Positions 54,339 to 63,063 of a DNA stretch of 64,000 bases are shown piece by piece (position 1 is the first letter of the stretch; each line of letters begins with the position of its first letter). Source of the DNA: Streptomyces sp. NBC_01446 (lineage in GTDB: Bacteria > Actinomycetota > Actinomycetes > Streptomycetales > Streptomycetaceae); contig NZ_JAPEPO010000001.1 of NCBI RefSeq assembly GCF_026340095.1, positions 6,902,501-6,966,500 on the forward strand, written 5' to 3'. The notes under the pieces were generated by a model. That model was not told where the DNA came from. It ran no database searches and worked only from the letters and a program-made list of their open reading frames with translations. Both the position numbers and the translations under genes were made by a program.

Positions 54339-55043
54339 ATGACCGTCACAGTCCCGCGCAGCGCGCTGGCCGACACCCTGCTGGAGCGGCTCACCGCCGA
54401 GTACCCCACGGCGGCCGACCCCGAACGGGCCGGGCAGATGCGCGCGTACATGAGGGACGTGGCTCCCTTCCTCGGTCTCACCACCCCCGTACGCCGCGCA
54501 CTCTCGCGCACGGTCCTGGCCGGTGCCCCGCGCCCCGACGAGACCGACTGCACGGCGCTCGCGCTGCGCTGCTGGGAGCTGCCCGAGCGCGAGTACGCGT
54601 ACTTCGCGGTCGACTACCTGCGCCGGCATGCGGGCCGCTGTTCGTCCGGCTTCCTGCCCGTCGCCCGGCACCTCGTGTCGACGGTCCCGTGGTGGGACAC
54701 CGTCGACCTGCTCGCCGCGCACGTCGTCGGCGCGCTCGTCGCGGCCGACCCGCGCCTGGCGACGGACATGGACGCGTGGATCGAGGACGACGACCTGTGG
54801 ATCGCCCGCACCGCGCTCCTGCACCAACTCCGCCGCAAGGAGACGACCGACGCGGAGCGCCTCTTCGGCTACTGCCTGCGCCGGGCGCCGCACCCCGACT
54901 TCTTCATCCGCAAGGCCATCGGCTGGTGCCTGCGTGAGTACGCGAAGACCGACCCGGACGCCGTACGTTCCTTCGTCACCGCCCACCGGGACCGGCTCGC
55001 GCCCCTGTCGGTGCGCGAGGCCCTGAAGAACATCGGAGCCTGA
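54339..55043 (+). CDS. DNA alkylation repair protein (AlkD-like HEAT repeat)
   Basis: 234 aa of HEAT-like helix pairs with MRAYMRDVAPFLGLTTPVRR, FAVDYLRRHA, STVPWWDTVDLLAAHVVG, DDLWIARTALLHQL and FIRKAIGWCLREYAK, the AlkD pattern including the catalytic aspartate in PWWDTVD and aromatic residues that grip the lesion. It should remove bulky or cationic alkyl adducts without base flipping. A -10 TAGGGT precedes the ATG by 8 nt, so it is probably leaderless. Confidence 0.9.
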   Translation: MTVTVPRSALADTLLERLTAEYPTAADPERAGQMRAYMRDVAPFLGLTTPVRRALSRTVLAGAPRPDETDCTALALRCWELPEREYAYFAVDYLRRHAGRCSSGFLPVARHLVSTVPWWDTVDLLAAHVVGALVAADPRLATDMDAWIEDDDLWIARTALLHQLRRKETTDAERLFGYCLRRAPHPDFFIRKAIGWCLREYAKTDPDAVRSFVTAHRDRLAPLSVREALKNIGA

Positions 55044-55371
55044 ACTCCCTTACGCCCCAAGAGAGACCCGGGCCACCCGCCGAGCCGCCCGGGCCGCCGG
55101 AAAACCATTCGACCTGCGCCGCTTCCTCGGCAATGATCGGCGTCATGTTCCGGTACGCCTTCCCCGCAGCCACGTCCGCAGTCGCGGACGCTGCGAAGGC
55201 TGCCGTCTTCCTGGCCGCCGCAGCAGACGGCGCCCGAAGCTGACCCTCTCCGGACATTCCGGCGGACCCCGCAGGGGGAGGGTCGGTGGGAATCCGGGGT
55301 CCCCGCCTCATCAAGGAGGCCATCACACCCTGTTCCGCTGAGGAACACGTTCCGGGAGGAACCACCCAGTC
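55044..55371 (+). promoter_or_regulatory. 328-bp leader and spacer before tuf3
   Basis: The stretch contains a GC-rich inverted repeat near 55067-55095 (CCCGGGC type), which may end the AlkD-like transcript. It also has a 36-codon open frame (ATG 55133 to TGA 55243) without a ribosome binding site, and the ribosome binding site GGGAGGAA at 55351-55358 in front of tuf3. A GGACCCCGC...GTCCCCGCC stem is possible near 55263-55310. No other gene is seen. Confidence 0.5.
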
Positions 55372-56550
55372 ATGCCCAAGACGGCATACGTGCGCACCAA
55401 GCCGCACCTCAACATCGGCACCATGGGCCACGTCGACCACGGCAAGACGACCCTCACCGCCGCCATCACCAAGGTCCTCGCCGAGCGCGGCGCCGGCACA
55501 TTCGTGCCCTTCGACCGCATCGACCGCGCCCCGGAGGAGGCCGCCCGCGGCATCACCATCAACATCGCGCACGTCGAGTACGAGACCGACACCCGCCACT
55601 ACGCGCACGTCGACATGCCAGGCCACGCCGACTACGTCAAGAACATGGTCACCGGGGCCGCGCAGCTCGACGGGGCGATCCTCGTGGTCTCCGCGCTGGA
55701 CGGGATCATGCCGCAGACCGCCGAGCACGTCCTGCTCGCCCGCCAGGTCGGCGTCGACCACATCGTCGTCGCGCTCAACAAGGCGGACGCGGGAGACGAG
55801 GAGCTCACCGACCTCGTCGAGCTCGAGGTCCGCGAACTGCTCTCCGCGCACGGGTACGGCGGCGACTCCGTGCCCGTGGTGAGAGTCTCCGGGCTCAAGG
55901 CCCTTGAGGGCGACCCCCGTTGGACCGGGGCGATCGACGCGCTGCTCGACGCCGTGGACACGTATGTGCCCATGCCCGAGCGGTACGTGGACGCGCCGTT
56001 CCTGTTGCCGGTGGAGAACGTGCTCACCATCACCGGACGCGGCACGGTCGTCACCGGGGCCGTCGAGCGCGGCAGGGTGCGCGTCGGCGACCGCGTCGAG
56101 ATCTTCGGCGCGGACACCGAGGCGTCGGCGACCGTGGTCACCGGCCTGGAGACCTTCGGCAAGCCCATGGAGGAGGCGCAGGCCGGGGACAACGTGGCGC
56201 TGCTGCTGCGCGGAGTGCCCCGCGACGCGGTCCGCCGCGGCGACGTCGTCGCGGCCCCGGCCAGCGTCAGCCCGAGCCGCCGCTTCACGGCCCAGGTGTA
56301 CGTCCTCTCGGCGGCCGAGGGCGGCCGGACGACACCCGTCGCCACCGGCTACCGCCCGCAGTTCTACCTGCGGACCGCGGACGTCGTCGGCGATGTCGAC
56401 CTCGGCGAGAGCGCCGTCGCCCGGCCCGGGGACACCGTCACGATGACGGTCGAGCTCGGCCGCGACATGCCCCTGGAGGCGGGCCTCGGCTTCGCGATCC
56501 GCGAGGGCGGGCGCACCGTCGGCGCGGGCACCGTCAGCTCCGTCGGCTGA
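55372..56550 (+). CDS. tuf3: Elongation factor Tu, divergent copy (EF-Tu3)
   Basis: 392 aa with all GTPase motifs: GHVDHGKTT (19-27), RGITINIAHVEYET, DMPGHAD (Met instead of the usual Cys) and NKAD (usually NKCD). Domain II and III are complete and end FAIREGGRTVGAG, but the Arg before FAIR in ordinary EF-Tu (R373 in E. coli) is Gly. Streptomyces carry such a third, poorly expressed EF-Tu that is reported to respond to the stringent response and to differ in antibiotic sensitivity. ATG 55372 has GGGAGGAA at 55351-55358. Confidence 0.93.
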   Translation: MPKTAYVRTKPHLNIGTMGHVDHGKTTLTAAITKVLAERGAGTFVPFDRIDRAPEEAARGITINIAHVEYETDTRHYAHVDMPGHADYVKNMVTGAAQLDGAILVVSALDGIMPQTAEHVLLARQVGVDHIVVALNKADAGDEELTDLVELEVRELLSAHGYGGDSVPVVRVSGLKALEGDPRWTGAIDALLDAVDTYVPMPERYVDAPFLLPVENVLTITGRGTVVTGAVERGRVRVGDRVEIFGADTEASATVVTGLETFGKPMEEAQAGDNVALLLRGVPRDAVRRGDVVAAPASVSPSRRFTAQVYVLSAAEGGRTTPVATGYRPQFYLRTADVVGDVDLGESAVARPGDTVTMTVELGRDMPLEAGLGFAIREGGRTVGAGTVSSVG

Positions 56551-56638
56551 ACCGCACCGCCCGCCTCCCGCACCCCGCGGGAGGCGGGCGGTCGCACGTC
56601 GGCCACACTGGACGCCGAAGCCGGCAGGGAGGTCTCAA

Positions 56639-57478
56639 GTGGCAGGCAGGGCACTCGTACTCGGGGGCGGCGGCCTCTCCGGCATCGGCTGGATCTCCGG
56701 AATCCTCCACGGCCTCGCCGAGGCCGGCGCCGACCTGTGGGACGCCGACACCGTGATCGGCACCTCCGCGGGCTCCGTCGTAGGCGCCCAGCTCGCTTCC
56801 GGCAGACTGACCCCCGCCGAGCTGTACGAGCGCCAACTCGCCGCGCCCGTAGGGGAGATCGCCGGGCACCTCGGCGCCGCCGCCACCCTCCGCCACGCCC
56901 GCGCCGCGCTCTCCTCCCGTACGCCGGAGGACTTCGGCCGCAGGGTGGGGCACATCGCGCTGGCCGCCGACACCCCGGACGAGGCGACGCGCCGCGATGT
57001 CATCGCGGGGCGGCTCGTCTCCCACCGCTGGCCCGAGCGGCCGTTCCTGGTGACGGCGGTACGGGCGACGACCGGCGAGTTCCGTGTCCTCGACCGGGGC
57101 AGCGGCGTCGGCCTGGTCGACGCCGTCGCGGCCAGCTGCGCCGTGCCGGGCGTCTGGCCGCCGGTCACGTTCGAGGACGACCGCTGGATCGACGGCGGCG
57201 TCCGCTCCCCGGCCAACGCACACCTCGCCGAAGGCCACGACCGCATCGTGATCATCGCCCCGATCGCCGCGGGCGGCGGCACCCTCGAGTCGGCCCGCGC
57301 CCAGGCGGAACGCCTCACCGCGGGCGGGGCGAGGGTCACCCTCATCACCCCGAACCGCACCACCAGAAGGGCGATGGGCCACAACAGCCTCGACCCGACA
57401 CACCGCGCCCCCTCGGCCCGCGCGGGCCGGGAACAGGCGCCGGCGCACGCGGCGAGCGTGGCGGAGGCGTGGGGCTGA
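56639..57478 (+). CDS. Patatin-like phospholipase (NTE family)
   Basis: 279 aa with the oxyanion-hole loop GGGGLSGIGW, the nucleophile elbow GTSAGS and the catalytic Asp in DGGVRSPANAH. It should hydrolyse phospholipids or related esters, possibly at the membrane. GTG 56639 begins VAGRALVLGGGG and has GGAGG at 56629-56633. The gene order to tuf3 is simply adjacent and the spacer holds no terminator. Confidence 0.9.
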   Translation: MAGRALVLGGGGLSGIGWISGILHGLAEAGADLWDADTVIGTSAGSVVGAQLASGRLTPAELYERQLAAPVGEIAGHLGAAATLRHARAALSSRTPEDFGRRVGHIALAADTPDEATRRDVIAGRLVSHRWPERPFLVTAVRATTGEFRVLDRGSGVGLVDAVAASCAVPGVWPPVTFEDDRWIDGGVRSPANAHLAEGHDRIVIIAPIAAGGGTLESARAQAERLTAGGARVTLITPNRTTRRAMGHNSLDPTHRAPSARAGREQAPAHAASVAEAWG

Positions 57479-57660
57479 GCAACGCCCTGGCGAGTGCTGC
57501 CCGGCACACGGCGGCTTCCGCGCCCCGGCTGATGCCACCCGGCACGCCCGTCGCCGTCGCCCGCCGAACGCCGCCCGGTAGGCCGCCTGCCCCGCGGCCC
57601 CGTCCACCCCGTGAACCCCGCCCGGCCTCTGTCACCCCCACCGCCCGGCACAATGGACGC

Positions 57661-58506
57661 GTGGACGAGCCGATACCCGTGACCAGGACCGTCGATCACG
57701 GCACCGCCAAGCTGATGCCCGACGTGGACCGGCGCAGGGCCTGGCTGCTCACGGTCGACGGGGCGCCGCAGTCGTACGTCGATCTGGACGCGCCGGAACA
57801 CCTCGAATTCGAGTACGCGCGCCGGCTCGGGCATGTCCTCGACTGTGCGGGCGAACCGGGAAAGCCCCTCGACGTGCTGCACCTCGGCGGTGGCGCGCTG
57901 ACCCTGCCGCGCTATGCGGCGGCGACGCGGCCCGGATCGCGTCAGGACGTGGTCGAGGCGGACCGGGGGCTGCTCGCCCTGGTCGCCGAGCACCTGCCCG
58001 TCCCCGACGGCGCCGGGATCACCGTCCACGGGGCCGACGCCCGCACCTGGCTGGAGTCGGCCGACGCCGACAGCGCCGACGTACTCGTGGCGGACGTCTT
58101 CGGCGGCTCCCGCGTCCCGGCCCATCTGACCACCGTGGCGTACGCCGAGGCCGCCGAGCGGGTCCTGCGTCCCACGGGCGTCTACGCGGCGAACCTCGCG
58201 GACGGTACGCCCTTCGCCTTCCTGCGCTCCCAACTCGCCACGTTCTCAACGGTGTTCGAGCATCTCGCGCTGATCGCGGAGCCCGCCGTGCTGCGCGGCA
58301 GGCGCTTCGGGAACACGATCCTCGTGGCCTCCCACGAGGAACTCGACATCGCGGCCCTCGCCCGCCGCGCCGCGGCCGACGCGTTCCCGGCCCGCGTCGA
58401 GCACGGCGCTCAGCTGCGCCGCTTCACCGGCAGCGCGAAGCCCGTACGGGACGAGGAGGCGGTGCCTTCACCCGTGCCGCCCGGCGGCTCCTTCGGCATC
58501 GGCTGA
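57661..58506 (+). CDS. Spermidine synthase-like (SAM-fold) protein
   Basis: 281 aa with the Rossmann methyltransferase fold and the spermidine-synthase-type motif LDVLHLGGGALTLPRY, the acidic DVVEADRGLLAL and GADARTWLE. The key aminopropyl-transfer aspartates are not clearly conserved, so polyamine synthesis is not assured. GTG 57661 lacks a ribosome binding site; CACAAT (57649-57654) is 6 nt upstream, so it is probably leaderless. Its last 39 nt overlap the convergent MFS gene. Confidence 0.83.
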   Translation: MDEPIPVTRTVDHGTAKLMPDVDRRRAWLLTVDGAPQSYVDLDAPEHLEFEYARRLGHVLDCAGEPGKPLDVLHLGGGALTLPRYAAATRPGSRQDVVEADRGLLALVAEHLPVPDGAGITVHGADARTWLESADADSADVLVADVFGGSRVPAHLTTVAYAEAAERVLRPTGVYAANLADGTPFAFLRSQLATFSTVFEHLALIAEPAVLRGRRFGNTILVASHEELDIAALARRAAADAFPARVEHGAQLRRFTGSAKPVRDEEAVPSPVPPGGSFGIG

Positions 58507-59772
58507 GACGAGCTCGGGCGCGGGCTGCCCGGCGGTGTCGGGGTGGCGCGTCAGCCGGCGCACCTCCGGCACGAACAGGACCGCGCCCGTCGCGACGACG
58601 ACGAGCGCCGCGCAGCCCCACAGTGCGGGGGTCAGGCCGAAGGCGGCCTCGGCGGGGCCCGCGAGCGCGGTGGCGACCGGCACCATCGCGACGGAGCCGA
58701 ACCAGTCGTACGCGGAGACCCGGGACAGCTTGTCCTCCGGGATCTCCTGGTGCAGCGCCGTCATCCAGGAGACGCTGAACACCTCGATCGTCACGCCGCT
58801 CACGAACATCACGCAGACCAGCACGGCAAGAGGCACCGGTACCGCGAGCGCCGCCGAGGGCAGCGCCAGCGGGAACACGCACAGGGTCCCGGCGAGCAGC
58901 AGCCGCCGCGGCTTCCACCGCATCATCAGGAATGCCCCGGCGACGGTTCCGACGCCGAACGCGCCGAGCGCGAGCCCCCAGGGCCCGGGGCCGCCGAGGG
59001 AGTCGCGCGCGACCAGCGGGCCGAAGACCGCGTCGGCGGCGCCGACCACCGCGACCACGACGGAGAACTGCGCGACGACGCCCCACAACCACGGTCGGCC
59101 GATGAACTCCTGCCAGCCGTCGCGCATATCGGCGAGGAGGCCTCCGCCGGGCTCGCGCGGCGCGATGTGGCTGACGTCGAGGCAGGAGCGCAGGGCGCCC
59201 GCGACGGCGAACGCGACCGCGTCCACGGCGAGCACCCAGCCGGGTCCGACGGCCGCGACCATCGCGCCGCCGAGCGCCGCGCCGCCCACGGCCGCGCCCG
59301 ACATCGCCATCCGGAAGAGGGCGAAGGCGCGGCTCGCCTGCTCCCGGTCGACCGACGACATCAACATGCCTTCGGCGGCGGGGTTGAAGAAGGCCTGCCC
59401 GGTGCCGCCCAGCGCGCTGAGCAGCATCATCTGCCACAGCTCGGGCTTGCCGGTCAGGACGAGCAGCGCGAAGGCGCCCTGGGAGAGGAAGTTGAGCGCG
59501 TTGGCCGCGACCATCACGTGGTGGCGCGGCAGCCGGTCGGCGACGGCTCCGCCGACGAGCAGGAACAGGACGAGCGTCAGGGTGCGTGACGCGGCGACGA
59601 GGCCGACGTCCCCGCCGTCGCCCCCGGTCTCGAGCACCGCGAACGCGGACGCGATCAGCGCGCCGTTGCTGCCGAGGGTCGTCACGAACGCCGAAAACGC
59701 CAGCAGGCTGTAGTTGCGGCCCGCCCACGCGGGTCGGCGGGGTCTGAGCGGGGAGGCGGCAGCGGGGTTCAC
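58468..59772 (-). CDS. Major facilitator superfamily transporter
   Basis: 434 aa with about eleven to twelve membrane helices (NYSLLAFSAFVTTLGSNGAL, VLFLLVGGAVADRLPRHHVM, GTGQAFFNPAAEGMLMSSVD and so on), the layout of drug/H+ antiporters of the MFS. The motif GGAVADRLPRHHV is the conserved loop between helices 2 and 3. GTG 59772 is preferred because TAGTCC lies 4 nt upstream (leaderless); the TTG at 59808 is the alternative. The substrate is unknown. Confidence 0.88.
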   Translation of the reverse strand: MNPAAASPLRPRRPAWAGRNYSLLAFSAFVTTLGSNGALIASAFAVLETGGDGGDVGLVAASRTLTLVLFLLVGGAVADRLPRHHVMVAANALNFLSQGAFALLVLTGKPELWQMMLLSALGGTGQAFFNPAAEGMLMSSVDREQASRAFALFRMAMSGAAVGGAALGGAMVAAVGPGWVLAVDAVAFAVAGALRSCLDVSHIAPREPGGGLLADMRDGWQEFIGRPWLWGVVAQFSVVVAVVGAADAVFGPLVARDSLGGPGPWGLALGAFGVGTVAGAFLMMRWKPRRLLLAGTLCVFPLALPSAALAVPVPLAVLVCVMFVSGVTIEVFSVSWMTALHQEIPEDKLSRVSAYDWFGSVAMVPVATALAGPAEAAFGLTPALWGCAALVVVATGAVLFVPEVRRLTRHPDTAGQPAPELVSADAEGAAGRHG

Positions 59773-59945
59773 TGAGGGACTATCGCCGCAGTGGGGGCGA
59801 CTTGCCAAACGAGATTCTTTCGGGTCGGCCGAACCTGATGGTCACTGCCGTGTCGATCCAGTAGATTGATCATGGATTTTTTGTGTCATGTCCGCGACAA
59901 ATTTGCCACCCCCCGGAACCGGTTGGTTCTGAAGGAAGGAATGAA

Positions 59946-60275
59946 ATGCGGAAGTACTTCTCGTCCCTGCTGGCCGCGGGCGCGCTCGTCGGCGCCGCCG
60001 CACTCCCCGTCATCGCCGCGACGCCCGCTTCGGCGGCGGCGACCACGTGTGCGCCGACCAGCCACGACTACACGGTCGCCGAGGAGAAGGTGCCGGTCCA
60101 CTCCTCGATCTCGGGGAACGCGGCCGTGATCGACTACATCTACAAGAACAACTCGGTGCACGCCTACTGGGCCTGTACCAACAGCTCCGGCAACCCGTGG
60201 GTGTGTATCGGCAGTTGCAAGGTGACCGAGGACGCGATCTCCGGCAGGTGGGTCTACCGGAACTACCTGCGCTGA
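59946..60275 (+). CDS. Small secreted SH3-like protein
   Basis: 109 aa. A Sec signal peptide (residues about 1-31, LLAAGALVGAAALPVIAATP ending ASA) is followed by a small domain with repeating Gly/Ser/Tyr and an SH3-like pattern (VPVHSSISGNAAVIDYIYKN). Four cysteines are present in the mature part and could form disulphides. Function unknown, presumably extracellular. ATG 59946 has AAGGAAGGA upstream. Confidence 0.78.
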   Translation: MRKYFSSLLAAGALVGAAALPVIAATPASAAATTCAPTSHDYTVAEEKVPVHSSISGNAAVIDYIYKNNSVHAYWACTNSSGNPWVCIGSCKVTEDAISGRWVYRNYLR

Positions 60276-60293
60276 TCGCATCACGCCGCTGAC

Positions 60294-60331
60294 AGCGTCC
60301 GGCCTGCCCTTCACCGGGCGGTCCGGACGCT
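60294..60331. terminator. Bidirectional terminator after the secreted-protein gene
   Basis: AGCGTCCGG (60294-60302) pairs with CCGGACGCT (60323-60331) between two convergent genes. Confidence 0.75.
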
Positions 60332-60345
60332 GCGCTGTGTGCGGC

Positions 60346-61383
60346 TCAGTGCACGCTGGGGTCGCCCTGGAGCCGAACGGTGCTGAGGATCTTCTGCACC
60401 GTGGAGTCCGGGACCTCCTCCTTCACGCCCTTGGCGCCGTAGAACGTCCAGGAGACGAAGTCGCCCTGGGAGTTCTTGAAGGCGAACACGGTGGCCTTGC
60501 CGTCCGTGTCGCACTTGCCGGTCTTCGGCACACCGGACGATGTAGTGATCGCCACGCTGCCCTTGACGCCGGAAGCGGTCGTGAAGTCCTTCGGCTTACC
60601 GATCTTCAGGAGCTTCTTCGACGAGTCCTTCTGGTCGGTGTAGCCGCCGAACACCCACCACGCCGAGTCGTTGCGCGCGACGTCCTGGGTGTTCTTGGCG
60701 CCGTTCTGCCCCTTGGTGCCCGTCGCGGCGAGGGCGCTGCTGTCCTCGGTGCCGTCCTTGTCGTCGTCGGACGTGCACCACTTCTCCTTGAGGAACGCCG
60801 GTGCGGACATCGTGATGAGGGGCTTGGCGCCCTCGTCCTTCGCGTCGTCGAAGCCGGTGATCAGACCGTCCGACTTCACGGCCCAGTCGGCCGGTACGTC
60901 GAACGCGGTCCCGTACTTGGGGTTCACGACGACCTGCCAGCCCGCGATGGTGGCCTTCGGCGCGTTCGACGGGTCGCGCGGGTTGACGTCGTCGCTCGCG
61001 TCGGGGCTGGGGTCCTTGGAGGCGGACTTCGTGGGGGACTTGGACGGCTTGGGGTCTGCCTTGTCCTCCTTGTCACCCCCGAGAACAAGGAACCCGGTCA
61101 CGCCGGCGGCGACCACGACGGCCGCGGCCGCGACGATCGCGGTGATCTTCGTCTTGTTGCCGCCGCCGTTGCCGCTCGGCGGCTGGGGATCGCCGAGCGG
61201 GACGGTGGGAGCGCCCCACTGCCCGGGAGGCTGCTGCCCGGGCTGCTGCTGGTACGGATTGGGCTGCTGCTGGTAGCCCGGCTGCTGATAGGGGTTGGGC
61301 TGCTGCTGGTACCCCGGCTGCTGGTACGGATTCTGGTCCTGCGGGTTCTGCTCGCCCCCGGGCGGCTGCTGTCCTGGCCACAT
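60346..61383 (-). CDS. Membrane-anchored protein with Gln/Pro-rich N-terminus (paralogue 1)
   Basis: 345 aa. The cytoplasmic N-terminus is dominated by NPYQQPGYQQQ-type repeats, one transmembrane helix follows (AIVAAAAVVVAAGVTGFLVL), and then an extracellular domain with VVNPKYGTAFDVPADWAVK and two cysteines near KWCTSDDDKD. It is a tandem paralogue of the next gene. The start ATG 61383 has TATTGT 8 nt upstream, so it is probably leaderless. Function unknown. Confidence 0.8.
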   Translation of the reverse strand: MWPGQQPPGGEQNPQDQNPYQQPGYQQQPNPYQQPGYQQQPNPYQQQPGQQPPGQWGAPTVPLGDPQPPSGNGGGNKTKITAIVAAAAVVVAAGVTGFLVLGGDKEDKADPKPSKSPTKSASKDPSPDASDDVNPRDPSNAPKATIAGWQVVVNPKYGTAFDVPADWAVKSDGLITGFDDAKDEGAKPLITMSAPAFLKEKWCTSDDDKDGTEDSSALAATGTKGQNGAKNTQDVARNDSAWWVFGGYTDQKDSSKKLLKIGKPKDFTTASGVKGSVAITTSSGVPKTGKCDTDGKATVFAFKNSQGDFVSWTFYGAKGVKEEVPDSTVQKILSTVRLQGDPSVH

Positions 61384-61480
61384 GGCGCACAACAATAGAG
61401 GCCCCGGCAGCCGCCGGCACCGTCGCCCTGTACCGGACGTGCAACGGTTCGCCGGCGGCCGCGTTCTGCGGCGCCGTGTC

Positions 61481-62437
61481 TCAGGAGTCGCTGACGTCCA
61501 CGAGCCGCACGGTGCTGACGATCTTCCTGACCGTCGCGTCGGGTACCTCGCCCTTGACGCCTGTGGGCCCGAAGAACGACCAGGACGCGAAGTCGCCGTC
61601 GGCGTCCTTGAAGGCGAACACGGCGGCCTTGCCGTCGGAGGAGCACTTGCCGTGCTTCTTCTGCTTGACGCCCGTCGAAGTGGCGGTCACCAGGCTGCCG
61701 GTGAGGCCGGACGTGGTGGTGTACGACTCCGCCGGCTTCGTGGTGATGCTCTTCTTGTCGGGCTGCGAGTACGCGCCGTAGACCCACATCGTGGCGTCCT
61801 TGGTGGCGGCGTCCTCGGTGCTCTTGGCGCCGTTGTTGCCCCGCGACCCGGTCGCGCCGAGCGAGGACTCCTCCTCGTTGCCGTCCTTGTCGTCGTCGGA
61901 GACGCACCACTTCTCTTCGAGGAACGCCGGGTTGCTCATGGCGATGAGCGGCTTCTCGCGCGGGTCGCCTTCCTTGGAGACCCAGTTGACCCAGCCGTTC
62001 GACTTCACCAGCCAGGTGGAGGGAACGTCGAACGCCATGCCGTGGTCGGTGTTCACCACGGTCTTCCAGCCGTGCACGGTGGGCTCGACACCGCCGCCCG
62101 CGCGCGGGTTGCCGGTCGCGTTCGGCGCGGCCGCCGAGGACTTCGTGGGGCCGGGCCCGGCGTTGTCGTCCTTCTTGTCCTTGTCGCCGCCGAGGACGAG
62201 GACCCCGGTCACCACGGACGCGACGACGACCGCGGCGGCGGCCACCACGGCGATGAGAGCCGTCCGTCTGCGCTTCGGGGGTTCGGGTGACGGCTGGGGT
62301 GAACCGGCTGGAATCGTGGGCGCGTTCCAGACCTGCTGTCCGGACGGCTGCGGATACGGGTTCGGCTGCTGGTACGGATTCGGTTGGCGGCCCTGCGGGT
62401 TCTGCTCGCCCCCGGGACCCTGCTCTCCTGGCCACAT
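61481..62437 (-). CDS. Membrane-anchored protein with Gln/Pro-rich N-terminus (paralogue 2)
   Basis: 318 aa with the same layout as paralogue 1: MWPGEQGPGGEQNPQG with NPYQQPNPYPQP repeats, a helix (LIAVVAAAAVVVASVVTGVLVL), and an extracellular domain sharing TVVNTDHGMAFDVPSTWLVK and KWCVSDDDKD. The close similarity points to local duplication. ATG 62437 has TATCGT 8 nt upstream (leaderless). The divergent thioesterase gene begins 73 nt away. Confidence 0.8.
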   Translation of the reverse strand: MWPGEQGPGGEQNPQGRQPNPYQQPNPYPQPSGQQVWNAPTIPAGSPQPSPEPPKRRRTALIAVVAAAAVVVASVVTGVLVLGGDKDKKDDNAGPGPTKSSAAAPNATGNPRAGGGVEPTVHGWKTVVNTDHGMAFDVPSTWLVKSNGWVNWVSKEGDPREKPLIAMSNPAFLEEKWCVSDDDKDGNEEESSLGATGSRGNNGAKSTEDAATKDATMWVYGAYSQPDKKSITTKPAESYTTTSGLTGSLVTATSTGVKQKKHGKCSSDGKAAVFAFKDADGDFASWSFFGPTGVKGEVPDATVRKIVSTVRLVDVSDS

Positions 62438-62509
62438 GGCGAGCAACGATAGGGCTACCGCCGGACCGAGGATGGCCAAGGTGGCTACTCGTGGGTAACA
62501 TCACGGACC

Positions 62510-62962
62510 ATGAGCGCTGAACAGATGTCGATCGGCGAGATGCTCGCCGCCACCGTGCCGATGGCCCGGACCCTGAACATCGAATTCCTCGAGACCACCC
62601 CGGAGAAGGCCGTCGTGGCCCTGCCGGACCAGAGTGAGTACCACAACCACGTCGGCGGACCGCACGCCGGAGCGATGTTCACGCTCGGCGAGTCCGCCAG
62701 CGGCGCGATCGTCCTCGCGGCCTTCGGGGACCAGCTCTCGCGGGCGGTGCCGCTCGCCGTGCGCGCCGACATCGCGTACAAGAAGCTCGCCATGGGCCCC
62801 GTCACGGCGACGGCCACGCTCGGCCGCCCGGCCGCCGACGTGGTCGCCGAGCTCGACGCGGGGGAGCGCCCCGAGTTCCCGGTGACCGTCGCGATCCAGC
62901 GCGCCGACGGTGCGGTGACCGGGGAAATGACGGTCGTCTGGACGCTGCGCCCCAACAGCTGA
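62510..62962 (+). CDS. Hotdog-fold thioesterase (PaaI/DUF4442-like)
   Basis: 150 aa folding as a hotdog: MARTLNIEFLETTPEKAVVAL, HNHVGGPHAGAMFTLGESASG with the catalytic-loop histidine and Gly-rich HVGGPHAGAMF, and a C-terminal beta strand. It should hydrolyse acyl-CoA or acyl-ACP thioesters. TAACAT (62496-62501) lies 8 nt before ATG 62510, which has no ribosome binding site, so it is leaderless. Substrate unknown. Confidence 0.87.
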   Translation: MSAEQMSIGEMLAATVPMARTLNIEFLETTPEKAVVALPDQSEYHNHVGGPHAGAMFTLGESASGAIVLAAFGDQLSRAVPLAVRADIAYKKLAMGPVTATATLGRPAADVVAELDAGERPEFPVTVAIQRADGAVTGEMTVVWTLRPNS

Positions 62963-63063
62963 GCCTGACATCTCCGTTTTCCTCGAACAGGTAGGCTGCC
63001 CGGCATGCGCACCCGGGGGAGCGTGCGCCGGGCACCCGCCCACCGACACGGGAGGAATCGGCG

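Noticed and set aside
54869..55348. Minus-strand frame upstream of tuf3
   Set aside because: No ribosome binding site, no domain and it overlaps the AlkD-like gene end; codon use is that of a shadow.
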